Of a DNA stretch of 45,936 nucleotides, positions 7,864 through 16,931 are shown piece by piece. A program made the position numbers and the translations under genes. Position 1 is the first letter of the stretch, and each line of letters opens with the position of its first letter. This DNA is from Enterococcus hulanensis (GTDB lineage Bacteria > Bacillota > Bacilli > Lactobacillales > Enterococcaceae). The notes under the pieces are model-generated. The model searched no databases. It was not told the origin of the DNA and saw nothing but the letters and a program-made list of their open reading frames with translations. The DNA is taken from contig NZ_BJED01000027.1 of NCBI RefSeq assembly GCF_005405485.1, forward strand, positions 1 to 45,936, written 5' to 3'.

Positions 7864-9192
7864 ATGTCGAAATTAAAAGTAGTTACTATCGGCGGCGGAT
7901 CAAGCTATACGCCTGAACTCGTCGAAGGATTTATCAAACGTTATCAGGAATTTCCAATCAGCGAACTGTGGCTGGTAGATATTGAAGAAGGCAAACACAA
8001 GCTGGAGATCGTTGGCGCGATGGCGAAACGAATGGTCCAAGCAGCCGGGATCGACTGTGAAGTCCATTTGACGCTGGACCGAAAAGCGGCTCTAAAGGAT
8101 GCTGACTTTGTTACCACGCAGCTGCGAGTCGGACTTTTGGATGCAAGAATTTTAGATGAACGGATTCCTTTGAGTCATGGCCTGATCGGTCAAGAAACCA
8201 ATGGAGCAGGGGGGATTTTTAAAGCCTTGCGAACGATTCCAGTTATTTTGGAGATTGTCGAAGAAATGAAGGAGCTTTGTCCAGCGGCGTGGCTGATCAA
8301 CTTCACGAATCCTGCTGGTATGGTAACAGAGGCGGTATTGCGCTACGGAAAGTGGGACAAAGTCGTTGGGCTGTGCAATATTCCGGTGAATGCAGTGGTA
8401 GAAGAAGCGGAAATTTTGCAAGAAAAGCCGGAGGACCTGTTTTTCCAATTTGCCGGAATCAACCATCTGCATTGGCATACAGTCGTCGATAAATTCGGTC
8501 ATAATCGAACTGACGAATTGATACAAAAGATGTATGGTGAAGGCAACAGCCAGTCGATCGTCGCTAATATCAAGGATAACGAATTGATTTTAGAACAGGT
8601 GGAGAACCTACATATGGTGCCTTGTCCGTACCATAATTATTACTATTATACTGACAAGATGCTGGCTGAAGAATTAGTAGACTTCAAAAATCATGGCACG
8701 CGGGCAGAAAAAGTGAAGGAAATCGAAGCGGAGCTTTTTGAATTATACAAAGATCCCAACTTGGATTACAAGCCTCAGCAGCTTGCTGAAAGAGGGGGCG
8801 CCCGTTATAGCGACGCGGCCTGCGAAACGATCTCTTCGATCTATAATGATAAGCGCACGGTAATGACGGTTAGCACTAAAAATAATGGCACGATTTCAGA
8901 TTTGCCGGCTGACTCGGCGGTAGAAGTCACCTGCATGCTAACGGGAAATGGTCCGGTACCTTATACGTTCGGTTCCTTCAAGCCGCAAGAGCGTGGCTTG
9001 TTACAATTAATGAAAGCCATGGAGGAATTGACCATCGAAGCGGCGGTCACGGGAGATTATGGCACACTGCTGCAAGCATTTACGATGAACCCTTTAATTA
9101 CCAGCGGCGATGTCGCAAAAACAGTGATGGAAGAGCTTTTGATCGTCCATAAGAAATATTTACCTAATTTCTTTGAAAAAGTACCTGTCTAA
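7864..9192 (+). CDS. licH: GH4 family 6-phospho-beta-glucosidase
   Basis: 442 aa, full length for GH4. The NAD-binding motif IGGGSSYTPEL is at the N terminus; the metal-binding Cys and His are in GLCNIP and NHLHW; the NFTNPAGM segment is also typical. GH4 enzymes cleave phosphorylated disaccharides by an NAD+/Mn2+-dependent oxidation-elimination route. Located 18 nt after the broken EIIC gene, it would hydrolyse cellobiose- or lichenan-type 6-phosphates. With the EIIC disrupted, this pathway may be idle unless another permease supplies substrate. The licH symbol is by family resemblance only. Confidence 0.88.
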   Translation: MSKLKVVTIGGGSSYTPELVEGFIKRYQEFPISELWLVDIEEGKHKLEIVGAMAKRMVQAAGIDCEVHLTLDRKAALKDADFVTTQLRVGLLDARILDERIPLSHGLIGQETNGAGGIFKALRTIPVILEIVEEMKELCPAAWLINFTNPAGMVTEAVLRYGKWDKVVGLCNIPVNAVVEEAEILQEKPEDLFFQFAGINHLHWHTVVDKFGHNRTDELIQKMYGEGNSQSIVANIKDNELILEQVENLHMVPCPYHNYYYYTDKMLAEELVDFKNHGTRAEKVKEIEAELFELYKDPNLDYKPQQLAERGGARYSDAACETISSIYNDKRTVMTVSTKNNGTISDLPADSAVEVTCMLTGNGPVPYTFGSFKPQERGLLQLMKAMEELTIEAAVTGDYGTLLQAFTMNPLITSGDVAKTVMEELLIVHKKYLPNFFEKVPV

Positions 9193-9200
9193 AATAGCTT

Positions 9201-9232
9201 AGTCCAGCAAGTTCGCTTGCTGGGCTTTTTTT
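9201..9232 (+). terminator. Terminator after the GH4 gene
   Basis: 11-bp stem (one G-T pair) with a TTCG loop, 9201-9226, followed by seven T. Confidence 0.88.
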
Positions 9233-9268
9233 CGTGTCGGAGCCCTTAGTCAAGTGAAGCTCGAATGG

Positions 9269-9297
9269 TTGACAAAGAAACAAAGGTATATTACTAT
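9269..9297 (+). promoter_or_regulatory. Promoter of the ArsR-rhodanese/trx operon
   Basis: Perfect -35 TTGACA (9269-9274), 17-bp spacer, weak -10 TACTAT (9292-9297). Confidence 0.6.
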
Positions 9298-9317
9298 TCA
9301 ACTAATCGGTTGAATAG
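9294..9317. promoter_or_regulatory. Inverted repeat, probable ArsR-type operator
   Basis: Two perfect 9-bp arms, CTATTCAAC (9294-9302) and GTTGAATAG (9309-9317), separated by 6 bp, overlap the -10 box. ArsR/SmtB regulators typically bind such TTCAA/TTGAA dyads, so autoregulation is likely. Confidence 0.75.
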
Positions 9318-9347
9318 ATTTCGGTTAATGGATTGGAGGGATCAGAG

Positions 9348-10001
9348 ATGAATCAAGATACCAATAAAGACTATTTTCGCGAATATGCTCAAATGGGCAA
9401 AGCCTTGTCGAACGAGAACCGGCTAGAGATTCTTAGCTTATTGATACAGTCAAAAAAGACCGTTGAAGCCATCGCGGAGGAAACGGGCCTTTCAATCGCC
9501 AACACATCGAAGCATTTGCAGGTGCTGTTAAAGTCGCATTTAGTCAGAAATGAGCGCTATAAGAATTTCTTTTATTACCGTTTAGCAGACGAAAAAATCG
9601 AACAAATGCTGACGAACTTCTTAGAGGTCGCGCAAGAACAGATCCAACAGCAGCATCTCGTGAAGGATAAATTCTTAGGCGAAGCCGCAGAAGAATACAC
9701 CGTTTCGATTGAGGAGATGGAGGAAAAGATCCAACGAGAAGAAATTGTTCTGGTGGATGTCCGTCCTAGCGATGAGTTTGAAACGGCGCACATTCCCGGC
9801 GCCGTCTCCATGCCGATTGAAGAGCTGAATACGCTGGTGGAAGGGTTGCCGCAGGACAAAACGATCGTGGCCTATTGCCGCGGACCGCATTGTGTCATGG
9901 CCAGCAAAGCGATCGATATTTTAGAACAATCAGGGCGAAAAGCCGTCAAGCTCGCACAAGGCGTCAACGACTGGAAATTACATAAAAAAGAGTCGATCTG
10001 A
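9348..10001 (+). CDS. ArsR-family regulator fused to a rhodanese domain
   Basis: 217 aa; ATG 9348 is chosen because GGAGGG lies at 9335-9340. Residues about 10-95 form an ArsR winged helix (ALSNENRLEILSLL; SIANTSKHLQVL). Residues about 115-215 form a rhodanese domain (LVDVRPSDEFETAHIPGAVSMP) with the active-site loop YCRGPHCVMA, so the sulphur-accepting Cys is present and a second Cys is four residues on. The two domains suggest a repressor that senses persulfide or another reactive sulphur/thiol state through its rhodanese Cys (inference). The genes after it encode a thioredoxin reductase and a thioredoxin. Confidence 0.9.
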   Translation: MNQDTNKDYFREYAQMGKALSNENRLEILSLLIQSKKTVEAIAEETGLSIANTSKHLQVLLKSHLVRNERYKNFFYYRLADEKIEQMLTNFLEVAQEQIQQQHLVKDKFLGEAAEEYTVSIEEMEEKIQREEIVLVDVRPSDEFETAHIPGAVSMPIEELNTLVEGLPQDKTIVAYCRGPHCVMASKAIDILEQSGRKAVKLAQGVNDWKLHKKESI

Positions 10002-10109
10002 TGAAACACGGACTCATTTTTGTAAGGCAGTGAATACTTTAATAAGAAGAAAGACTTCCGTTCTGCTTTTTGCAGAATTAATATTTTAGTATGAAGAAGG
10101 AGAATGAAC

Positions 10110-11039
10110 ATGATCTATGATGTTGTAATTATTGGAGCTGGACCGGGGGGAATGACCGCGGCTTTGTATGCTGCTCGTTCAAATTTATCGGTTTTGCTAT
10201 TGGAAAAGGGCTTGCCCGGCGGTCAAATGAACAACACCGCCGAAATCGAAAACTATCCGGGCTTTGAATCGATCTTAGGACCGGATCTATCAATGAAGAT
10301 GCTGGCAGGGACGGAAAAATTTGACGTCGCTTTGAAATATGACACGGTTGAAAAAATCGAAGAGCAGGATGCGCTTAAAAAAGTCGTTGGTTCAAATGAA
10401 ACGTATTTGAGCCGAACGGTAATTATCGCCACTGGCGCGGTCCATCGGACATTGAATGTTGAAGGGGAAGAGAAGTATTCCGGCATGGGTGTTTCCTACT
10501 GTGCGGTTTGTGATGGCGCCTTTTTCAGAAATAAGGAGTTGTTAGTGGTGGGGGGCGGTGACTCTGCCGTTGAGGAAGCCATCTATCTGACGCAATTTGC
10601 CTCGAAGGTGACGATCGTTCATCGCAGAGATGCCTTGAGAGCTCAGAAAATCATTCAAGAGCGGGCCTTTAATAATGAAAAGATCTTCTTTGAATGGGAC
10701 GCGGTGATCGATGAAATCAAAGGGGACGCTATGAAGGTGACCTCGGCCATCTTAAAAAATCCGAAAACGGGCGAAACGAAAGAAGTCTCGGCTGACGGGG
10801 TCTTCATTTATGTTGGGTTAGATCCGATCACAGAGCCGTTCCTTGATCTAGGGATTGTTAACGATCAGGGCTGGATCGAAACGGATAATCGGATGCGCAC
10901 GGCGGTTTCCGGAATCTTTGCGATTGGCGATGTGCGGGAAAAAGAACTGCGTCAAATTACCACAGCCGTTGGCGATGGCAGTATTGCCGGTCAAGAGGCG
11001 TACAAATATATTGAAGAGCTTTCAACAATAACTGTTTAG
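10110..11039 (+). CDS. trxB: Thioredoxin reductase (FAD/NADPH-dependent)
   Basis: 309 aa. ATG 10110 is preferred over the in-frame ATG at 10104 because AAGGAG (10097-10102) leaves only 1 nt to the latter. Seen: FAD motif GAGPGG near residue 10, redox-active CAVC in SYCAVCDGAFF near 132-138, NADPH motif VGGGDSAVEEA near 150, and the C-terminal FAD motif GIFAIGDV. It reduces thioredoxin with NADPH. Since it lies in an operon with a rhodanese regulator it may be a stress-linked paralogue rather than the housekeeping enzyme (inference). Confidence 0.92.
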   Translation: MIYDVVIIGAGPGGMTAALYAARSNLSVLLLEKGLPGGQMNNTAEIENYPGFESILGPDLSMKMLAGTEKFDVALKYDTVEKIEEQDALKKVVGSNETYLSRTVIIATGAVHRTLNVEGEEKYSGMGVSYCAVCDGAFFRNKELLVVGGGDSAVEEAIYLTQFASKVTIVHRRDALRAQKIIQERAFNNEKIFFEWDAVIDEIKGDAMKVTSAILKNPKTGETKEVSADGVFIYVGLDPITEPFLDLGIVNDQGWIETDNRMRTAVSGIFAIGDVREKELRQITTAVGDGSIAGQEAYKYIEELSTITV

Positions 11040-11053
11040 GATAGGTGAAGAAA

Positions 11054-11362
11054 ATGAGAGAAATTAACGATCAAGAATTTGCAAATGAAACCAATGATGG
11101 ATTAGTGCTAATCGACTTTTGGGCGCCATGGTGCGGACCGTGCCGGATGCAATCACCGATTTTGGAGCAGGTGGCAGAAGAATTAGGCGATAAGGCAACC
11201 TTGGTGAAAATGAATGTTGATGAAAATCCAGAAACGTCTTCAGAACTTGGAATCATGAGTATTCCGACAATGATCATCAAAAAAGACGGCAGAATTTTGG
11301 ATAAGCTGATCGGTGTTCATAGCAAGGATCAAGTGACCGAAGTATTGAATCAATTCGCTTAA
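11054..11362 (+). CDS. trxA: Thioredoxin
   Basis: 102 aa, with the canonical WCGPC active site (DFWAPWCGPCRMQSP) near residue 28 and the cis-Pro loop SIPTMII. ATG 11054 follows AGGTGA; the upstream GTG at 11045 lies inside that SD. It sits 14 nt after trxB, and the pair would form a complete NADPH-thioredoxin couple that could reduce the ArsR-rhodanese sensor or its persulfide product (inference). Confidence 0.93.
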   Translation: MREINDQEFANETNDGLVLIDFWAPWCGPCRMQSPILEQVAEELGDKATLVKMNVDENPETSSELGIMSIPTMIIKKDGRILDKLIGVHSKDQVTEVLNQFA

Positions 11363-11370
11363 AATCAATC

Positions 11371-11433
11371 GACCCTAGATAATGAGCGCTGACGGATAGG
11401 CTGTCAGTTGGACCTGTTATCTAGGGTCTTTTT
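11371..11433 (+). terminator. Branched terminator after trxA
   Basis: Outer 12-bp perfect stem (11371-11382 with 11417-11428), an inner CTGAC/GTCAG stem, then TCTTTTTGG. Confidence 0.85.
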
Positions 11434-11485
11434 GGCGTATAATATAACAGAATAATCCTTGAAAAAGATATTGGGAGGAAACATA

Positions 11486-12247
11486 ATGAAAATAATCCGC
11501 TATGCGCTGTTAGGCGTTTGTTCCGTATTTCTATTATCCGGCTGCAGTTCTGGGAAAGAGGCTGATACGCCGGCAAGTTCGACAGAAATCAAGGTCTCTG
11601 TAACCGCCAAAAGCGACCCGGCAACGTCAGAAACCGTGTCAACTCGATCCTCCGATACTCAAACGACTGATACCCAAACGACGCAGAGTTCTAGTGAGAC
11701 GGAATCCGTGGCAAGTCAAGGGGTTCGTCTGAGCGATGCCCAAAGAGAGCAAATTAATCTGGCGTTTCTTGAATGGGCAGGCCAGCGTGCGGCGATCGGG
11801 AATATGGCGGTCAGTGGGTGGTATTTTGATCACGGGGCAGCGGGGCGCGGCGATTGGTACGCGAATACCCCTGATGGTCAGGTCCAAGTCCAAAATCAAG
11901 ACTTGCCTGGGAAAAGTGCGTTTCCGATTCGGGCGATCGGCGGCTGCGTTTTTTATACGTCAAAGGATGGCGGTATAGGCAAGCAAGAGCTTGCCGCTGG
12001 TTCATTCGCAGAAAATTATTCGGTAAAAATGGATTTTACGAAGCCAGTGAGCAAGTATTTGCTGGGGGACAATGGTGTCGTGTATGAACTAAAATCAGGC
12101 AACGGTGAGATGGTGAGTACCAACACGGGATTTGGCGAATATGCCGACGATGGGAGTGTCGGCGAGTATACACCGAGAGCGGCCTTCCAAATCTCAGAAG
12201 ACCAGGCGGCACAAGAGAAGCTGCAGGAGCTGATTCAGAGGTATTAA
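11486..12247 (+). CDS. Lipoprotein of unknown function
   Basis: 253 aa. ATG 11486 follows GGGAGG. A lipoprotein signal with lipobox LSGC (lipidated Cys20) is followed by a Ser/Thr-rich linker to about residue 85, then a globular domain of about 165 residues with several Trp, Gly and Tyr. The globular part has the general look of the DUF4767-type domain of Gram-positive lipoproteins (weak resemblance, not verified). It should be anchored to the outer face of the membrane. Monocistronic between two terminators. Confidence 0.8.
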   Translation: MKIIRYALLGVCSVFLLSGCSSGKEADTPASSTEIKVSVTAKSDPATSETVSTRSSDTQTTDTQTTQSSSETESVASQGVRLSDAQREQINLAFLEWAGQRAAIGNMAVSGWYFDHGAAGRGDWYANTPDGQVQVQNQDLPGKSAFPIRAIGGCVFYTSKDGGIGKQELAAGSFAENYSVKMDFTKPVSKYLLGDNGVVYELKSGNGEMVSTNTGFGEYADDGSVGEYTPRAAFQISEDQAAQEKLQELIQRY

Positions 12248-12270
12248 ATTGAACAGAATAATAAAGTATC

Positions 12271-12314
12271 AACAAGGCCCCAAATCACAGGCTGATTTGG
12301 TGCCTTGTTTTTTG
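12271..12314 (+). terminator. Terminator after the lipoprotein gene
   Basis: Hairpin with arms 12271-12288 and 12294-12310 (AACAAGGC / GCCTTGTT outer part), then TTTTTTG. Confidence 0.85.
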
Positions 12315-12512
12315 TGTGAAAGCGGATCGGGGGTTGTTTGTGCTTAAATTAGTTTTTAAACGATTATATTCCAGTGTATATATTAGTGGGAAATTTCTTT
12401 AGAAAGATATTAGAATTATTTTACACTTAATTTTTTTCAGAAAGTCATTTATTTTCCGAAAAATTATGGTTATAATGATGTTATATTTCGAAAAGTTATT
12501 AGGAGGAATAAA

Positions 12513-14516
12513 GTGGATATTGTGAATAGGGGTTTTAAAAATAGAATGAAACGTGGTTTTTCTTTGGTTTTAGTGAGTACGGTAATGCTTTCCAGCTTCC
12601 CTTTTCAGGTAGCAGCTGAAAGTATCTCGACGGCAACGACAGCAAGCACCGAAACAAAGGAAGTACAGCCGACCGCCTCAAGTACGATAAAGCAAGAAAC
12701 AGCTAGTTCCGTTAAGCAGACCAGCAGTACTACGAGTGAAACAAAGGAAAAAAAGGTGGAACGGACACCAAGAGCAGAAGCCGTAGAAACGTGGATGCCC
12801 GATGAGAATCTAAGGAAACTCGTGGCCGTAAAGCTTAGTAATAAAGGCACCACGGTGAATCCCGAGGACTTGACCAAAGAGATGATGGCTAATCTAACCG
12901 ATCTGACCTTTGACGTCTATCCATCCCTATTTCCAGCCGAAACAGTCATCGACTTTACCGGGCTGCAATATGCGACTGGGATATTAAACCTTAATACAAC
13001 GTATATAGAAGCCATCAATATTCCCGACATTAAGTTAGGAGAAGGGGCTTTTGCCTATGTGCGGCCCAATGTTTTGTCTCACATTGTACCTACCGGAACC
13101 GTGAAACAATTAGCTATTCAAGGAAATAACGACAGCGGCATTCCTTCGGCTGAATTGACCGGAGTAGGAGCGGAGATCAATCGCCTGAACCCGACCGACA
13201 TTCTGCGGGTTATTTCAACGGATATGACTGATTTTTCTTCTTTAGGAATAACAGCAGACGTAGGAAAAGGAGTTTTTTCCAGTACAGATTATACGCGAGA
13301 AAATCCTATAGAACTGCCAGCATTAAGTATCGCAGCGGATCATGAAGGAGATATCGTATACTCGCAAAATGTCTTGAAAGCAGCAAATGGGTATTCCCTT
13401 CTTTCGGATCAAAGTGGTGCGCCTCTACCAAATGTTCAATTTTTAAATGCGAATAAGGTAGTATTGGGGCCGGGTTCACCGATGCTAACCGAAGAAGGAT
13501 TGGTTTTCTTTAGTATTCCAGACCCGGCAGAGTATATTTTGGTAAATTACGGCATCCTTGCTCGAGGATTTCAACGGACGGAGTATGGACTTTCAGCCTT
13601 GATCCCAATTCAACGAGCCGTACAAGCTGAAGATGTGACCGTCAAGTATTTAAATGAAGATGACGAGGAAATTCAGACAGAGAAAAAGATTAGCGGAAAT
13701 ATCGGTGACGCCTATGACGCGACGACCGCCGACTACAAATTTGATACGATCGACGACTACGAGCTGGATGTCACGCGATTGCCAACGAATGCAACAGGTA
13801 CACTGGATGCTACAGCGAAAACAGTCGTTTATCGTTATAAGAAAAATCCAGTGCCGCCAGTGACTAGTACGGTTACCGTGAAATATGTGGACGAAGCAGA
13901 TGCAGAGATCCGCGCATCGAAAACGATCACAGGCAATGTCGGCGATGGGTATGATGCAACGACCCCAGAGTACAAACTAGCGACGATAGATGATTATGTT
14001 TTAGATGAAAGCAAGCTGCCAACAAATGGCACCGGCACAATCGAAGCAGCAACGCAGACAGTCGTTTATCACTATAAGAAAAATTCAGTACCATCAGCCG
14101 CCAGTAAAGTCACGGTTCAATACGTTGACGAAGCGGGCAAAGAGCTGCGCGATTCTCAAACGATTACTGGAAAAATCGGCGTGGACTATGATGTGACGAC
14201 AGCAGAATATAAGCTAAGCAAGATCGGTGATTATCAACTAGTTGAAGATAAATTACCGACAAATGCCAAAGGTAAATTTGGCGAGAAGGATGTACTGGTG
14301 ACTTATGTCTACAAGAAAGGGACGACGTTAGCCAATACATCAACGGATACTGCTAATCCAGGCAGACATTCGATCGTAACGTGGGCTAGATCTGCCAGTC
14401 AGAAAGTCTTACCTAAAACTGGTGAAAATAATGTTCTGTCAAATCTGCTGGTCTTCGCAGGTTTGGTGATCAGCGTTTCTGCGTTGATGATCTTCGTCAG
14501 AAAACGCCGTATTTAA
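12513..14516 (+). CDS. LPXTG-anchored surface protein with three MucBP repeats
   Basis: 667 aa from a GTG start; AGGAGG (12501-12506) is 6 nt upstream. A signal peptide (hydrophobic LVLVSTVMLSSFPFQVAAE) and a Ser/Thr-rich linker precede an N-terminal domain (about 95-365) that I do not recognise, although parts look LRR/internalin-like. Three MucBP repeats of about 70 aa follow (about 372-447, 453-528, 534-605, each opening VTVKY or VTVQY and closing with Tyr-Lys-Lys). The C terminus has LPKTGE, a hydrophobic span and KRRI, a standard sortase A signal. Likely mucus/host adhesin. A TATAAT lies at 12471-12476, but its -35 is weak. Confidence 0.92.
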   Translation: MDIVNRGFKNRMKRGFSLVLVSTVMLSSFPFQVAAESISTATTASTETKEVQPTASSTIKQETASSVKQTSSTTSETKEKKVERTPRAEAVETWMPDENLRKLVAVKLSNKGTTVNPEDLTKEMMANLTDLTFDVYPSLFPAETVIDFTGLQYATGILNLNTTYIEAINIPDIKLGEGAFAYVRPNVLSHIVPTGTVKQLAIQGNNDSGIPSAELTGVGAEINRLNPTDILRVISTDMTDFSSLGITADVGKGVFSSTDYTRENPIELPALSIAADHEGDIVYSQNVLKAANGYSLLSDQSGAPLPNVQFLNANKVVLGPGSPMLTEEGLVFFSIPDPAEYILVNYGILARGFQRTEYGLSALIPIQRAVQAEDVTVKYLNEDDEEIQTEKKISGNIGDAYDATTADYKFDTIDDYELDVTRLPTNATGTLDATAKTVVYRYKKNPVPPVTSTVTVKYVDEADAEIRASKTITGNVGDGYDATTPEYKLATIDDYVLDESKLPTNGTGTIEAATQTVVYHYKKNSVPSAASKVTVQYVDEAGKELRDSQTITGKIGVDYDVTTAEYKLSKIGDYQLVEDKLPTNAKGKFGEKDVLVTYVYKKGTTLANTSTDTANPGRHSIVTWARSASQKVLPKTGENNVLSNLLVFAGLVISVSALMIFVRKRRI

Positions 14517-14530
14517 TTAAGTAAAATAAG

Positions 14531-14571
14531 ATGACTCCATCCTGCAACAAAAGGGTGGAGTCATTTTTTTC
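14531..14571 (+). terminator. Terminator after the MucBP adhesin gene
   Basis: Stem 14531-14542 with 14553-14564 (ATGACTCCA / TGGAGTCAT) followed by eight T. Confidence 0.88.
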
Positions 14572-14696
14572 GTCTATTTTATTAGTATCTAAAAAGATCA
14601 ACTATCGGTTGTTTATAACGGGAATTTGGTGATTCTGAGCGTTTTATTATGAAAGTTTATTGGAACAGGGTAGGATATTTACTAAAAGTACGATGA

Positions 14697-15527
<831 letters not shown>

Positions 15528-15547
15528 AACAGAAAGGACTGTAACGG

Positions 15548-16399
15548 ATGAATATTTTAATTGCATTAATTCCAGCGATCGGCTGGGGGATTCAACCGCT
15601 GATTTTGAAAAAAATCGGAGGACGTCCCGTCAATGAGATTTTAGGAACGGGGATCGGGACACTGCTCGTCGGTCTGGTGGTCTACTTTTTCTTTACCGAT
15701 CAGAGCCTTTCTCTAGGAACATTTATGCTGGCGATGGCCTCAGGTGCTTTTTGGGTGATTGGTCAAACGGGGCAATACATGGCCTTTAATTTGCTGGGGG
15801 TTTCAAGAACCATGCCGATCTCAACCGGTTTGCAGCTGGTGGGAACTTCCTTGATTGGGATGCTGCTTTTTAACGAATGGGCCGGAACGACTTCACGGAT
15901 CATTGGCTTTGGGGCGATCATCTTATTGATCATCGGCGCGGCATTGACTGCGGTAACCGAGGATTCCAGCAATAAGAGCGGATTGAGCAAAGGGCTGATC
16001 ATCTTGGCAACCACAAGCGTTGGGTACTGGGTATACAGCGCACTGCCAAAATTAGTCGATGCCTCTGGCGCGGCGATCTTCTTCCCGCAAATGCTGGGAG
16101 TATTCGCAGCAGCACTGATCTACGTTCTCTTCAAACAGCCAACAGCGCTGAAAAGTGACAAGAGCTATAAGGCCGTGATCGTCGGGATCATCTTCAGTAT
16201 CTCAGCCTTTGCCTACATTTTCTCAGCACAAGGCAATGGCGTTGCGACAGCCTATGTGATCACACAGCTGAATGTCGTGATCTCGACACTCGGCGGCATG
16301 TTCATCCTTAAAGAGAAAAAAACGCCGAAGGAATTGCGCTACACCTTGATCGGCTTAACACTGATTGTTGTCGGCAGTATTATTACTACGTTTTTATAG
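15548..16399 (+). CDS. glcU: GlcU/RhaT-family glucose uptake permease
   Basis: 283 aa, ten hydrophobic segments, opening IALIPAIGWGIQPLILKKIGG, typical of the GRP (glucose/ribose porter) branch of the drug/metabolite transporter superfamily. It is a PTS-independent H+ symporter type. Twenty nt after gdh, so free glucose imported here would go straight to gluconolactone, bypassing PTS phosphorylation (inference). Confidence 0.9.
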   Translation: MNILIALIPAIGWGIQPLILKKIGGRPVNEILGTGIGTLLVGLVVYFFFTDQSLSLGTFMLAMASGAFWVIGQTGQYMAFNLLGVSRTMPISTGLQLVGTSLIGMLLFNEWAGTTSRIIGFGAIILLIIGAALTAVTEDSSNKSGLSKGLIILATTSVGYWVYSALPKLVDASGAAIFFPQMLGVFAAALIYVLFKQPTALKSDKSYKAVIVGIIFSISAFAYIFSAQGNGVATAYVITQLNVVISTLGGMFILKEKKTPKELRYTLIGLTLIVVGSIITTFL

Positions 16400-16448
16400 A
16401 GGAGCAAGCTCCACAGTTGGAGAAAATATAAAAAATAACCATTCGCTG

Positions 16449-16490
16449 AAGCTTTTGACAGAGGAGCGATTCTTTGTCAAAAGCTTTTTT
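16449..16490 (+). terminator. Terminator of the gdh-glcU operon
   Basis: 12-bp perfect stem AAGCTTTTGACA (16449-16460) with its complement (16474-16485), then T run. Confidence 0.87.
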
Positions 16491-16598
16491 GGATCGATAA
16501 ATTTCAGCGAAAATGAACGATCAAAAAATAACAGAAAATCCAACGCCAATACGGTCGAAAATTAATTGGAAATCTGCGTTATTCACATTATTTTAAGC

Positions 16599-16630
16599 TT
16601 GACTTCTCATCGGCTTTATGTGATTATACT
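16599..16630 (+). promoter_or_regulatory. Probable promoter of the T-box leader
   Basis: TTGACT (16599-16604) and TATACT (16625-16630) precede the leader. The 20-bp spacing is longer than ideal; GATTAT at 16622 would give 17. Confidence 0.4.
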
Positions 16631-16639
16631 AAGAAATAT

Positions 16640-16911
16640 TGAACGCGATGAAGAGAGAATGTTTGCTTCAGCTTTTGTTACAGAGAGCCCTCGGTTGCTG
16701 AAAGAGGGTACAAAAGAGACTTACTGAAAAGACTCTGAGCGGCGCACCGACTATACAGGTTTGTATTGAGACTGCGATGGGAATGCCCATTATAGCATCA
16801 GAGTATCGGCTAATTGCCCGTACTTGCAGAGATTTGTGCCGAGAGGCATAGATGAAAAAAGATGGTACCACGAAACAAAGCTTTCGTCCTTTTATGGACG
16901 GAGGCTTTTTT
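16640..16911 (+). promoter_or_regulatory. Lysine-specific T-box riboswitch
   Basis: Leader of about 270 nt. A stem I begins near GAACGCGATGAAGAGAG, and its closing strand holds GAA-AAG-A followed by CTCTGAGC (16726-16740), so the specifier codon is read as AAG (16729-16731), Lys. The T-box motif GGTACCACG is at 16864-16872. The terminator (arms 16877-16889 and 16896-16908, TTTTAT loop, then T run) follows. Uncharged tRNA-Lys should bind the specifier and the T-box bulge and favour the antiterminator, so lysS rises when lysine is short. Confidence 0.92.
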
Positions 16912-16931
16912 TATTATAAGGAGGAATCGAG

